Shown here: positions 44,430 through 54,984 of the stretch, piece by piece
Position numbering within the stretch: position 1 is the stretch's first letter
Layout: each line of letters opens with the position of its first letter
Assembly (NCBI GenBank): GCA_029204225.1
Contig: MU831551.1
Location: 126,001-190,000, forward strand
DNA: 64,000 nt
Origin: Diphasiastrum complanatum
Taxonomy: Eukaryota > Streptophyta > Lycopodiopsida > Lycopodiales > Lycopodiaceae
Direction: 5' to 3'
Notes under the pieces: model-generated
Seen by the model: the letters and a program-made list of their open reading frames with translations, nothing else
Databases searched by the model: none
Told to the model about the DNA's origin: nothing
Position numbers and translations under genes: made by a program

Positions 44430-45079
44430 AAATTGTCAACATTTCCTAGCTAGTTTGAGGCCTAAATTGGCTAAAATTGTAAATAGTTTTGGTTCTGGAG
44501 TTTCACACGTGTGAACCAGGCCACAATGTTTTTATTTACTGTATTTTTTCAGTATGATGAAGTGTCAAACTTCATACCCTTCAAAATGAGACCATTTTGA
44601 TGTATTTTGGTCATATAAGCCATTTTTAGCTATTTTTCCTATATAGGGAATATCTAGGGTCAAGTACCTTCTAGAGAGAGGAGAGAGAGTCATCTTCCTC
44701 ATCCATAAATAGTAGGGAAGTCGTGGAGAACAGGTTGGAGAAACCTTTTGTATGCTTCATTGAGATCAATAGATCATTGTCATTGTTTCTTCCTCCATTG
44801 AGAGCATTGTTGTGTGTATTGTCTTCAAGCTATTGTGTATGATCTTAGGTGCTTTCCAAAAGTGGTAGGCTGATGTATTATGGACTGTATAATGCTATTT
44901 TGGGCCGCACTTGATGTTTAAGGAAGTTTCCATTTGTGATAAATGCTTTTTGATCAAGTTCTTTGCATTCTAGGTAGCATAGAATTTGTTGCCAATTCCT
45001 AGCTTATGTAGTTTGGAGTGCAAGCATTCAAGCCAATGATCTTGGAGTTTAGATCCACTTAGGATCTGTATTTTTCACA
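44425..45079 (+). repeat. C5 3' LTR
   Basis: 655 bp, same ends as the 5' LTR and two substitutions from it (44856 C, 44986 T). It carries the same TATA box, and the palindrome at 44501-44515. It is followed by the right TAGAT copy. Confidence 0.98.
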
Positions 45080-45084
45080 TAGAT
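45080..45084. repeat. C5 target-site duplication, right copy (TAGAT)
   Basis: Perfect match to 38645-38649. Removing one copy and the element restores reading continuity of the G2 RT domain. Confidence 0.97.
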
Positions 45085-45790
45085 GACATTATGGATAGGG
45101 TAAATGGATCTTGCATCTTTAGTAGAATTGATTTGACAAGTGGATACCACCAAATCAGAGTAGCACCCGAAGATGTCCATAAAACTGCTTCCAGAACTAA
45201 CTCTGGCCTTTATGAATTTTTAGTGGTACCTTTTGGTCACATGGACTACCCAAAAGTATAGTGTCGGATCAGGATACAAGATTTACTAGCAACTTTTGGA
45301 GAGCCCTTTTTGATAATCTGGGGACAACCCTTAAATTCTCTTCATTATTTCACCCCCAGAAAAATGGTCAAAGTGAAATTACTAATCGAACCATCATAAA
45401 CTTGTTGAGAAATTATGTAAGTGATCAGAAGACTGAATGGGAACACTATCTTCCTATTCTAGAATTTGCTTACAATAACACCATTCATTCTTCTACTGGT
45501 AAAGCACCTTTTGAAGTAATGTATGTAAAACTAATTGTGCCTCATCTATTAAGGACTAAAGAAAAGATATTTGCCTCAGATGAATTTGTGCAGGATTATC
45601 AAGACTCCTTTTCAAAGGTTCAACAATCCATTGCAAATGCACAACAAAAACAACAGAAAAGTGCAAATATGTGTCGGAGGGCAATCAAGTACGACGAAGG
45701 AGAGTTCTCCTAAAACTTGAAAAGAAAAGACTTAGGAAAAAGATGGATGGAAGAAGAATTCTTCCAAAAGTATCCATAAATTTTAAATGT
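45085..45790 (+). pseudogene. Ty3/gypsy G2, 3' part: RT piece fused to integrase
   Basis: The RT continuation FSRIDLTSGYHQIRVAPEDV..TNSGLYEFLVVPFG (45110-45235) ends abruptly at about 45238. It is followed at once by the integrase motif PKSIVSDQDTRFTSNFWRAL in another frame. The YVDD region, RNase H and the integrase N-terminus are therefore deleted. The integrase piece keeps Asp and Glu at DX35E spacing (D of SDQD, E of NGQSEITNR). It has LPILEFAYNNTIHSSTGKAP and a Gln-rich C-terminus, then stops at 45713. A further piece reads KRKDLGKRWMEEEFFQKYP to 45778. No chromodomain is visible. Confidence 0.9.
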
Positions 45791-46589
45791 TTATTTGAGA
45801 AATGTCCATTGTGGACAATGCTTAATGCGTCAGAGGGAGTCTAAAATTGTATAGACCAAATTGACCAGGAAATAAAGGCTATCCAGTCTTCCATTATTTT
45901 TGTATGAAACATATTTTGAATATTAGAGCTTATTACTCTAATTGATGAATTATGAGTGCAGGTATCATTACTTGAAGACAAGAAATGAAACTGTAGAGCA
46001 ATGCTAACAATTTGATATGCAGGTTCAAGAAATAGAATCTAATGATGAACCATTTGATGATATGGCTTCTAACATTTTCCTAAGAGTATGTGCAGGTACT
46101 AAGAAGAGTACCTGAAGAAAGAATCCAAAGAAGCTTCTTAAAGCTTAAAGACGGTGCCTGAAGAAGGCTTAATCGAGTCTATAAAGAAGGCTCACTTGAG
46201 TCTATAAAGACTGGGAGAAGAAACCAAAGGACTAATCACCCTTTGTGTCACACTCCACTATGATTGGGGATGGGCAACCCCTAGAAAAAAGAGCCTAGGA
46301 ACTGATGAAAATTATGCAAGGCAAGATGGACATATACAAAGCCTTTCCCATGACATGAAAACACTTGGGTGGATCCCAATGTTGTACACAAAGAAACATT
46401 CAACTTAAAAGTGACTAACATTGAATGTTAGGCTACCTACCTTCTATCCTTATCAATATGTAACTTATCTACTTTTCCACATGGCTTGAAAGCAATAGGA
46501 CACCTAGGAAAATGCACCCTCCTACTCCTTCCCTTTTGCTATAACTAAGTGATAAACACTCTCTCATACCTATACACCTCACCCTCTCT
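45791..46589. other. Unassigned sequence after G2
   Basis: It begins with a purine-rich TCAGAGGGAGTCTAAAA (45830), which could be a G2 polypurine tract and LTR edge, but there is no second copy in the window to test this. The rest holds no recognisable gene. Short phrases AGAAGGCT.A(C/A)T.GAGTCTATAAAGA are duplicated at 46160-46215. Confidence 0.45.
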
Positions 46590-47098
46590 CTCCAAGAAGA
46601 ATGCAAACTCGCTTATACAGAACTATTTAGACCAGTAGATGATGTTGAGAAAGATGTTCCAACGACCAAAAAAATCAAGTTCACCTTTCTACACGAGCTT
46701 GCAAATATTCCCTTGGAGGAGCTGGAGATGGTGAGAATTTTAAAAATCCCTTCTAGCCTAAAAGTATTGATGCTTAAGACATTAGCCACTTCAATCCATG
46801 CTCTTTAAACTGTAATCATGTTTCTAGGCCATATATGTCTAGTCAACTCGCTTTATCATTATCCAAGAAGGATTGAATATGATTGCTTTCAAATGAAAAT
46901 GTTGTAGGAAAAGGAAGCTGTACTTCATGCTAGTTCAATAGTTATGTTTGTGTTATTTTGCTTCGATTCTAGGTAATTGTGAAAAATAGTACTGAGCATG
47001 GTGATTCCATTAGGTTCAAGGAGTAATATTTAGCACTTAGCAGACATGACTCCTATTGTGCATGTATGCTAACAAATTAGTCTAAGAAACTCCAAATT

Positions 47099-47102
<4 letters not shown>

Positions 47103-47150
<48 letters not shown>
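47103..47150. repeat. (GA)24 microsatellite
   Basis: An uninterrupted GA run of 48 bp, followed within 150 bp by two (CA)n runs (47212-47228 and 47270-47295). It is present in only one P2 arm. Confidence 0.95.
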
Positions 47151-47153
<3 letters not shown>

Positions 47154-47267
47154 ACATAATGAGCCAATGAAAGTTATTAGCTGACATTTTAGATACCTTT
47201 GATTCAATTGATACACACACACACACATACACTAATAAATATATAAATATATATAAACACATAAAAG

Positions 47268-47298
<31 letters not shown>

Positions 47299-47574
47299 TC
47301 AATTGTACTTCCAAGGAATGAATCTTGAAAGGAAAGAGCTAAATGCTAATTAAAAATTCCAACCCTATGTAGTGTTGTGTTTTTTTTTCTATCTTTTTGG
47401 TAGTGTCTCTCAATTTTTTGTTCTTGGTGGTGCAATTATCCTCCAAAGTGGTTCACAAAGTTCTTGATTATCCTTACTAAGGCATCAGAGATAGAGATTT
47501 ATTCAAATTCATATTAGTAGACTGTTGAAACATTCAAAAAATCTAGCAAAAGTTGTTTGTGTTGATGTATTAGT

Positions 47575-47700
47575 CATGAAAAATGTATGGTGTAAGGCTT
47601 GGCATGATCGAAGATTGAATAGAAAAGATCATAAAGTTGGAAATTTGGTATTTATGATAAGATGAAGTTGTTTACAAGGAAATTGAAGTTTACAACATAA
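47575..47700 (+). pseudogene. Gypsy integrase C-terminal remnant (P2 left arm)
   Basis: The plus-strand reading WCKAWHDRRLNRKDHKVGNL followed by VFM matches the 'RHDRxLNRKxFKVGDLVL' segment after the catalytic core of plant Ty3/gypsy integrases. Frame breaks follow. A mirror copy is at 51300-51446 on the minus strand. It may be a displaced part of G2. Confidence 0.55.
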
Positions 47701-48387
47701 GTTCTTATCATGTCAGACATCTTGTTTCTAGGAGTGCTATTTTTTAAATGTTTAGATAGAGAGTGCTTTAATGCTCTATTTAATGGCAGTCAGTTACAAA
47801 AGCATTGGCAGCCTAAACTTATTTCTAAATCAACACCTTGTTTTTTTCTATCTATTTCATTCTTTACTTTGTTGTTTTCCAATTGTTAATTATCTATTTT
47901 CTCTGAAAAATGCAATAACTATACATACATATGTATGTATGTATAAAAAAAAAGCATAAAATAAAAAGTGCAAAATAGTTACATTCTATGAAACAATTTA
48001 AAATTGAACATGAAGAGACTAAAAATTACCAGAATTGCTATTTTTTGAATAAAATAGTCAAAGCAATCTTTGCAAAGTTTACCATTGATTCAAAATAGTA
48101 CAATTTGCTCAACTTGAGCTTTGTGAGGGTTAGTTTGCATCATACGTAAGTTTGCTGTGCAATGTCATTATGAACCATCGTCGACCTAGTTGATAGACAC
48201 AAAACGTCAAAATTGACTCGAGAGAGGGTTAAAACCATGTGAAGCATGATTATTTGTAGTCCTTATGTGGGGGTTGTTCTTTGGTGAAGGTTCAGCCCTC
48301 ATCGAAGCTCTAGTTACTTATTGACCCTTCAAGAAGATTTTGAGATCTTGTTTGATAGTACTCTATATGTTTTGTAGTTTTTTTCCC

Positions 48388-48614
48388 ATAATTGCCAAAG
48401 AAGCAATTTGTCTAATATATAAGTTTGAAATTCGACTCATTTTGCACAAATGCTAGTGAAGCTCATACACGTACATTTTATGACTCGAAACTGAAAACCA
48501 GAATTTATGCACTTATTACCAACCTTCTGTATATATACACTCCATCATGTGTAAACAAGTTTAGTCCATCGAGAATTATTCTAGTTCTACTGACACCATC
48601 TGAAATTCTTCACA
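48388..48614 (+). repeat. TATA-bearing module, copy 1
   Basis: A module of about 220 bp containing TTTGAAATTCG, TGCTAGTGAAGCTCATACAC, CTTCTGTATATATACACTCC and ATCATGTGTAAACAAGTTTA. Further copies are at about 50180-50360 (-), 50430-50625 (-), 61562-61760 (+) and 63300-63531 (+). TATATATA followed by a pyrimidine-rich start-like region suggests a promoter or LTR fragment. It produces a recurring SEAHTRTFYEFCLKLKTK open frame, which I treat as secondary. Confidence 0.6.
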
Positions 48615-49586
48615 CTTTATTGAATAGAACAGAGGTTTTCAAGGCTTGACTAGACTCAGAATAACAGTGTGCCAATCTCAATAAGTAACTCTGCCTCTTG
48701 CCGAGTGAAAGGATCTTATCACTCCTATCAATAATTTTGCTTTGAACAAACTCGAATTCTACTTACTGATAACATATTTGTAGAGAGTTTAGAAACATAT
48801 AAGACTTTTAATAGTAATTTGAATTGATCATGCTGGAATCACGATCTTATAGTACCTTCACCTTCAATAGTGTAAGTACTATTGTCACCAAGATCAACAC
48901 GTTTCTTCATGCTGTAAGGTGTGTAGGAGTTGAAGATCTCACGTTGATTGGTCATGTGTTGATTTGTTCCATAATAAAAAACCCATGAATCATCCAAAAG
49001 TGCGCTTTGATCTTTGACCATGAATGCACCTTCATCCACTTTGACCTGGGAGATGATGAAACAATGTTTGCTTATTGTTCAAGTTGCTTCGCTACATTCT
49101 TCGCTTGGAGAATTTGACAATCCTTGATCTTATGGTTATTACACTTGCAATATCTACAAAATACCTTCTTCTTTGATTATGGATCTAATGATTGTGCTTG
49201 ACTTTGAGTCTGTTTCTGATTCGTTGTACCCTTCTTGGAGCTTTTCTGCTTCTGTCACTTAGAGGCTTTGTTGACATATAGAGCCAGAGAGGAGGAAGTA
49301 GTCGGAGTGTCTCGACTTCTTCGATTATCTCTTGCAACATAGTGAAAACTCTAGTAAGAGTTAAACATGTGTGTGTCGATATGATCATCACCCAGTTTTC
49401 ATATATGTAGAGAGCAAGCTTGAAAGCAATGTCATAATTGCATCTTGATCATCTATGACTGATTCGACAACGGCCATTTGTTGCAAGAGATTCTTAATCT
49501 GGTTAATGTATATATGAAGAGAATCACCAGTGGACATTTTGAATGTGAAGAATTTCCTTCGTAGATGTAACTTAGTAGTTACGTCC
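48615..49586 (-). pseudogene. C2 copia gag-protease fragment (copy 2)
   Basis: Minus strand, same region as 31926-32873: gag SLHIYINQIKNLLQ near 49510-49470, nucleocapsid remnant, then from 49039 MDEGAFMVKDQSALLDDSWV and FYYGTNQHMTNQREIFNSYT. Here too the protease active-site Asp is replaced in Y-Y-G-T. On its right (49587) it is joined to element-X sequence. On its left it is preceded by TCTGAAATTCTTCACA, a 16-bp scrap of a C1 LTR end. Confidence 0.82.
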
Positions 49587-50180
49587 TATGGATGTTAATA
49601 GATTTGTCACTCTGTAATAATTGAAAATTTTTGGCAATTATTATGTAGTCTTCTATGACTTTAGTGGCAAATTGGGATCGAATGCCACCAGGTCAAAAAT
49701 TGTCCCACTTCATTATTATTGTTGCTAGAAACACCAAATCATGTGTAGATGTTGCAAATTGTTTGATGGTTGGATCTGGAGAATCTGTGCATTGCTCCAC
49801 AAAAGATTTGAGACCTCTCAAAAAATCCATTTGAATTTTGAAGCCTAAAGTTTAAGGTATAATGGGCCGATTTTAATGTGCACTGTAACCTTGTAGTCCA
49901 TAGGAGTGCCACACTCTACCAATGTTGAGGTCCACAAAGGGTGGCTAACCTATGGGAAGAGGAAGCATGATCCCCTATGACTATTCTTGTGGTGGCAAGG
50001 GAGGCTTGATAGGCATGCAAACTTAAAAATTTATTGCAGTAATATACAAAACGCATGAATGCCCATTGCTTTTAGTAATGGGTCAAGGAAACACCACTTT
50101 TTCCATGCTAGGGAGCATCAAAATATCATGTTGAGAAGGCATAAGTCACGAGCTTTGTTTTGAGGATTGATGTCAGTAGA
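49587..50180 (-). repeat. Element X core, copy 1 (with dead ORF)
   Basis: Matches 61090-61560 and the inverted 61878-62345. The minus-strand ORF starting at 49830 (MDFLRGLKSFVEQC..) has the same reading as the other copies. A TGA replaces the Trp of FWPGG near 49707, so this copy is broken. No palindromic GTGGAT sequence is attached to this copy. Confidence 0.7.
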
Positions 50181-50365
50181 ACTAGAATAATTTTTGAAGG
50201 ACTTAACTTGTTTACACATGATGGAGTGTATATATATAGAAGGTTAGTTATAAGCGTAGAAATTTTGGTTTTCAGTTTCAAGCAAAATTCATAAAATGTA
50301 CATGTATGAGCTTCACTAGAGGCAGAGTTACTTATTGAGATTGGCACACTGTTATTATAAGTCTA

Positions 50366-52117
50366 GTCAAGCCTTGAAAACCTCTGTTCTATTCAATAAA
50401 GTGTGAAGAATTTCAGATGGTGTCAGTAGAACTAGAATAATTCTCGATGGACTAAACTTGTTTACACATGATGGAGTGTATATATACAGAAGGTTGGTAA
50501 TAAGTGCATAACTTTTGCTTTTCAGTTTCAAGCAAAATCATAAAATGTACATGTATGAGCTTCACTAGCATTTTTGCAAAATGAGCGAATTTCAAACTTA
50601 TATATTAGACAGATTGCTTCTTTGGCAATTATAGGAAAAAAACTACAAAACATATAGAGTACTATGAAACAAGATCTCAAAATCTTCTTGAAGGGTCAAT
50701 AAGTAATAGAGCTTCGATGAGGGTTGAACCTTCACCAAAGAACAACCCCCGCATAAGGACTCCAAATAATTATGCTTCACATGGTTTTAACCCTATCTCG
50801 AGTCAATTTTGATGTTTTGTGTCTATCAATTAGGTCGACGATGGTTCATAATGACATTTCACAACTAACTAACTTGTGATGCAAACTAACCCTCGCAAAG
50901 CTCAAGTTGAGCAAATTGTACTATTTTGAATCAATGGTAAACTTTTCAAAGATTGGGTTGACTATTTTATTTAAAAAATGGCAATTCTGGTAATTTTTAG
51001 TCTCTTCATGTTTAATTTTAAATTGTTTCACATAATGTAACTATTTTGAACTTTTTATTTTATGATTTTTTTTTATACATACATACATATGTATGTATAG
51101 TTATTGTGTTTTGCAGAGAAAATAGATAATTAACTATTGGAAAACAACTAAGTAAAGAATGAAATAGATAGAAAAAAACAAGGTGCTGATTTAGAAATAA
51201 GTTTAGGCTGCCAATGCTTTTGTAACTGACTATCATTAAATAGAGCATTAAAGCACTCTCTATCTAAACATTTCAAAAAAAGCACTCCTAAAAACAAGAT
51301 GTCTGACATGATAAGAACTTATGTTGTAAACTTCAATTTTCCTGTAAGCAACTTCATCTAATCATAAATACCATATCTCCAACTTTATGATCTTTTCTAT
51401 TCAATCTTCGATCATGCCAAGCCTTATCCCATACATTTTTCATGACTAACGCGTCAACACAAAAAACTACCACCAATCAACTTTCGCTAGATTTTTTAAT
51501 ATTTCAACAGTCTACTAATATGGATTTCAATAAATCTCTATCTTTGATGTCTTAGTAAGGATGATAAAGAACTTCTAAAACCACTTCGGAGGATAGTTCC
51601 TCCACCGAGAACAAAAAATAGAGAGACACTAGAAAAAAAAACACAACACTACATAGGGTTGGAATTTTTAATTAGGATATAGCTCTTTCCTTTCAAGATT
51701 CAATCCTTGGAAGTACAATTGAATGTGTGTGTGTGTGTGTGCACAATCCAACATTTGCAAAGCAGGCATGTAGTACATTCAATTTAAACAAGTAATGTTT
51801 TGTACAACATTTTCATTTGAAAGCAATCATATTCAATCCTTCTTGCATAATAATAGAGCGAGTTGACTAGACATATATGGCCTAGGAACATGATTACAGT
51901 TTAAAGAGCATGGATTGAAGTGGCTAATATCCTAAGCATCAATACTTTTAGGCTAGAAGGGATTTTTTAAATTCTCACCATCTCCAGCTCCTCCAGAGGA
52001 ATATTTGCAAGCTCGTGTAGAAAGGTGAACTTGATTTTTTTGGTCGTTGGAACATCTTTCTCAACATCATCTACTCGTCCAAATAGGTCCCTATAAGTGA
52101 GTTTGCATTCTTCTTGT
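50366..52117. repeat. Palindrome P2, right arm
   Basis: Mirror of 46590-48655. The integrase remnant, the CACATATGTATGTAT microsatellite region (51075-51100) and the outer 300 bp are all recognisable in reverse. The outer end continues directly into the last-exon region of the AP2-domain gene. Confidence 0.88.
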
Positions 52118-52149
52118 ACTATTGTTGCTTTGTTGGGTGTTGCTAAAAG

Positions 52150-53770
52150 AACATATGAGTTTTCAGCACATTGTTAAGCAGATGGAAACAATTTGCTCTT
52201 ATTGGAAACGAACAGCTAGAAATTCAGCTCAAATAAACATGCATGATTAGATTTGGGCAACTATTAATGACATCTTGCTTTCTATAAATCTTGAGATGAA
52301 ACACTGCACGTATCAACACTACCTTTAGTAAACACGATTCGCTTCGCATGACCTGAAGATTTACTCTGATTGGATCTCGGAAGCAAAAGCTGTCTGCAGA
52401 AAATGAGAATCAAGAACATTTTTAGAAGCCACTGAACCATTGTAAATTATCATTTTTACCCGAAACAAGGCAGAAGGAAATGTTGATTATTTGTCACCAC
52501 TGTATTTTTTTTCTACCATGACCACTAGTCTTCTTTTCAGGTGAATGTTCATGAAGAATTGCAGCTTCTACAAAACTCAAAGAAGAGTTTTTCCGACTCA
52601 TGTACCGAACTATATGAAAAAAGTCGTCTTCATCGTATTTCTCCCACTGCAGACCAGGTCACTACAAATTATCACTTTTTATTTCTCACATATGGAAGAT
52701 TAAACACGCGTTAAAATCAAAAGACCCTTCTTCAAACATTTGGAGAGCAATGAGCTTTATAATGTGACCTAGCTGTATAACCCACTATATATAATAAAGT
52801 TGACTTTAAATGCAGACGACACTCTGTACTCTAGCCATACCAGTGGCATTTCAGACTCATAGTCTTCTAATGGGAAGTTAAGTTTCTAGGTGTGACCATG
52901 TTTAATTGCTGCCCTATCATAATTCCTGAGCCACAAAATAATTCTAACACATTAGCAGACCAACGGAGTTATGAACGATATTTAGGATTGTAATTTCATA
53001 AACCAGAAAGTCATTAAGAATCAGTTAACTGCCACCAGTTCACACAAACCTGGCTGCTGCTATCTCATTATGGTAGGCACCTGCAAAGCAAAGTGGCGCT
53101 CATTAGCGTCAAGAATAAGTCATTTCCGAGCATCCTCAAGGTCTTGTTTTTTAATGAGGTTGTATCAATCCATAAATTCATTGTCACAAAAATCGTACCA
53201 ATGGAGAGCTGTCCTGGGTTAGCCATTCTTCCAAAACGTTTGTCGCTTTTTCTTCTCCTGTTATTGGAAAATGAAAAACCATATAAACTGGTTGCATTTC
53301 AAACATATGTAAGTAGCTTTATAAAGAAAATAAAAAACGCTACATCTTACGAAAAACAAATCAAATTTGCTCAGGCCATAGCAACAGATCACTTTCGTTC
53401 TAAGAGACTTTACATGTAAATAGCTTTACAAATATCATCTATTTCTCACAATTATTTTTCAAAGAATTCATGTAATCCGGCGGAACATATTTTCTTTCCA
53501 TACCAGATATTTCCTTCCCATCTTCCCGTTCGTTTTCTATGATTAACACCTTTATACTTACTCCTCCCTGCCATAGTTGCCCGTGAATTTCAATCTCACG
53601 TAGAGTTAACCGGCAAAATCGAAGTAGAGGATTGCGATTGCCCGAGAAAAAAGTATTTGTAGTTGAAGCAAACATATGAGATAGAATGTCATCCAAGTTA
53701 GACAAAATGGGTTTTTTAAAATTTTATTGGTCCACGTATTTGATGGGCAGTTGAAAGGCAGTTCAAGTGA
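52150..53770 (-). pseudogene. AP2-domain gene with heat-shock promoter, apparently interrupted
   Basis: Exons recognised on the minus strand: (a) 53574 to about 53490, from an ATG, reads M-A-G-R then SKYKGVNHRKRTGRWEGNIW and YGKK, the first half of an AP2 DNA-binding domain; (b) 53080-53050, 31 bp between AG and GT, reads GAYHNEIAAAR; (c) 52925-52841, 85 bp, reads NYDRAAIKHGHT-stop-KLNFPLEDYESEMPL; (d) 52646-52517, 130 bp, reads WEKYDEDDFFHIVRYMSRKN and SSLSFVEAAILHEHSPEKK. A last exon starts at about 52393 (QLLLPRSNQSKSSG or another frame). Exons (b)-(d) have canonical AG/GT borders and compatible phases. The short VYLG segment between (a) and (b) was not found. An in-frame TAG lies in exon (c). 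AP2 proteins are plant transcription factors in the nucleus. The product would have one AP2 domain at its very N-terminus. An overlapping 88-codon frame (53705-53439) is an alternative but has no domain. Confidence 0.72.
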
Positions 53771-53792
53771 GGATGAAGGGAAAACACGTGCA

Positions 53793-53799
53793 TTTTATA
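53793..53799 (-). promoter_or_regulatory. TATA box of the AP2-domain gene
   Basis: The minus strand reads CTATAAAATG (53800-53791), a consensus TATA box 220 bp upstream of the ATG at 53574. A CACGTG lies just downstream (53785-53790). Confidence 0.65.
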
Positions 53800-53818
53800 G
53801 AGACTGAACACGAGCTTT

Positions 53819-53859
53819 CAGAAACTTCTGGAAAGTACGAGAAACTTCTGGAAATCGAA
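53819..53859 (-). promoter_or_regulatory. Two perfect heat-shock elements
   Basis: GAAACTTCTGGAA at 53821-53833 and again at 53841-53853, each with three alternating nGAAn/nTTCn blocks at exact 5-bp phase, plus a further GAA at 53856. They are 20 bp apart and end 21 bp from the TATA box, the usual arrangement for heat-shock-factor-driven plant genes. Both orientations read equally, but the TATA box points to the minus-strand gene. Confidence 0.8.
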
Positions 53860-53899
53860 CTGTCCACAGAGTGCGCGCAAGCGATGGATCGAGAGACAA

Positions 53900-54073
53900 G
53901 AATGTGAGTTTGAGAGATGGAGAGAGGAGAATGTGTCTTCTTGTGGATTGGGAAAGGTTGCTTTGATGAGATAGGAGGAAATTAAACACACGCTCTAATT
54001 CATTTTAATGTATCTTGTTTTCAGATAAGCGTATGATTTATTCTGATTCATATTTGCTTTCTCGGCTCAATGT

Positions 54074-54109
<36 letters not shown>

Positions 54110-54365
54110 GCACCAAAGATGCCTTTGATGCTTACAATTCAAATGCTGGGGAGCGGCTGCTACACTCCTTGCAAATCGCTAAATAATTTTCTCTTTACTC
54201 TGGAGCTGGATTGAACGATCATCAAGAACATATGCTGCCACGCTATTGATTGATCAGGGTTTTAGAGGCGGGAGGTGGCAGTAGTAATCTGAAGCAATAA
54301 CCCAGTTGCAAACGCGATGAGACAGAGAGAGAGAGAGGTTAATGCGATTGAGAGACTAAGAGGAC

Positions 54366-54400
<35 letters not shown>

Positions 54401-54984
54401 GGTTGTAGAACGTGAGAGGAGAGAAGATTTGAAAGAGCGGGGAGATATTGAAGATTTAGGGTCTTTAAGGTTAGGGTTTTTTTTTAGGCCAGGTATCTAA
54501 AATGTGAATTAATAAAATTGACTTCAATCACTATGTGATCTCTAGCTCTCTCTCTCTCTCAAATTTAAATAATTATCACTTAGCTTACATACACAATAGG
54601 AGTCATATACTCCCTAAACCTAATGGAATCACCATGCTCAATAATTCTCACCATTTCTCACAATTACCTAGAATACAAGCAAAGAAACACAAACATAAGT
54701 ATTTGAAGAGCATTTGATAACAAGGTATGATTCAGATCCCTATTGATGTTGAGAGCTAACATAAAGTACAGCTTGCTTTTCCTGCAACAATTTCATATGA
54801 AATCAATCTTCTGGGATCCTTCTTGGATAATAAGAAAGCAAGTTGACTAGTCATATATGGCCTAGAAACATGATTACAGTTTAAAGAGGATGGATTGAAG
54901 TGGCTAATATCTTAAAAAACAACACTTTTAGGCTAGAAGGGATTTTCAAAATTCTCACCATCTCCAGCTCTTCCAAGAGAATAT
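53900..54984. other. Upstream region with several (GA)n tracts
   Basis: (GA)n runs at 54077-54106, 54327-54337 and 54367-54396, in a purine-rich stretch 53900-54480. On the minus strand these are CT tracts of the kind found in plant 5' untranslated regions. From about 54720 to 54984 the sequence is a copy of the P2 outer flank (51850-52000). The frame at 54535-54717 has no domain. No gene is supported. Confidence 0.5.

Larger units (their letters stand above)
38650..45079 (+). mobile_element. Young Ty1/copia element C5, nearly intact
   Basis: A 6430-bp element with two 655-bp LTRs that differ at only two positions by eye (offsets 431 and 561 from the LTR start). It has a TAGAT target duplication, an initiator-Met primer site, a 1.17-kb leader, one polyprotein gene with a single frameshift, and a GAAGAGGGAG polypurine tract. 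It inserted into the RT gene of gypsy G2: the G2 frame reads FPIPRID before it and resumes with the RT continuation DIMDRVNGSCIFSRIDLTSG after it. LTR ends and polypurine tract are shared in style with C1, so the two families are related. Confidence 0.98.
46590..48655. repeat. Palindrome P2, left arm
   Basis: Inverted copy of 50366-52117. The arms match from CAAGAAGAATGCAAACTC to about 46908, then 47297-48655. The middle (46909-47296, with (GA)n and (CA)n tracts) is replaced in the other arm by about 100 bp. The outer end repeats the short sequence shared with the P1 arms. The inner part includes a gypsy integrase tail and a TATA-bearing module. Confidence 0.88.

Noticed and set aside
53093-53419. 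108-aa plus-strand frame
   Set aside because: Antisense to the AP2-domain gene and its intron; the minus-strand exons explain this region better.
53439-53705. 88-aa minus-strand frame starting MSNLDDILSHMFAS
   Set aside because: Overlaps the AP2 exon in another frame. Without a domain I prefer the AP2 reading, though it remains a formal alternative.
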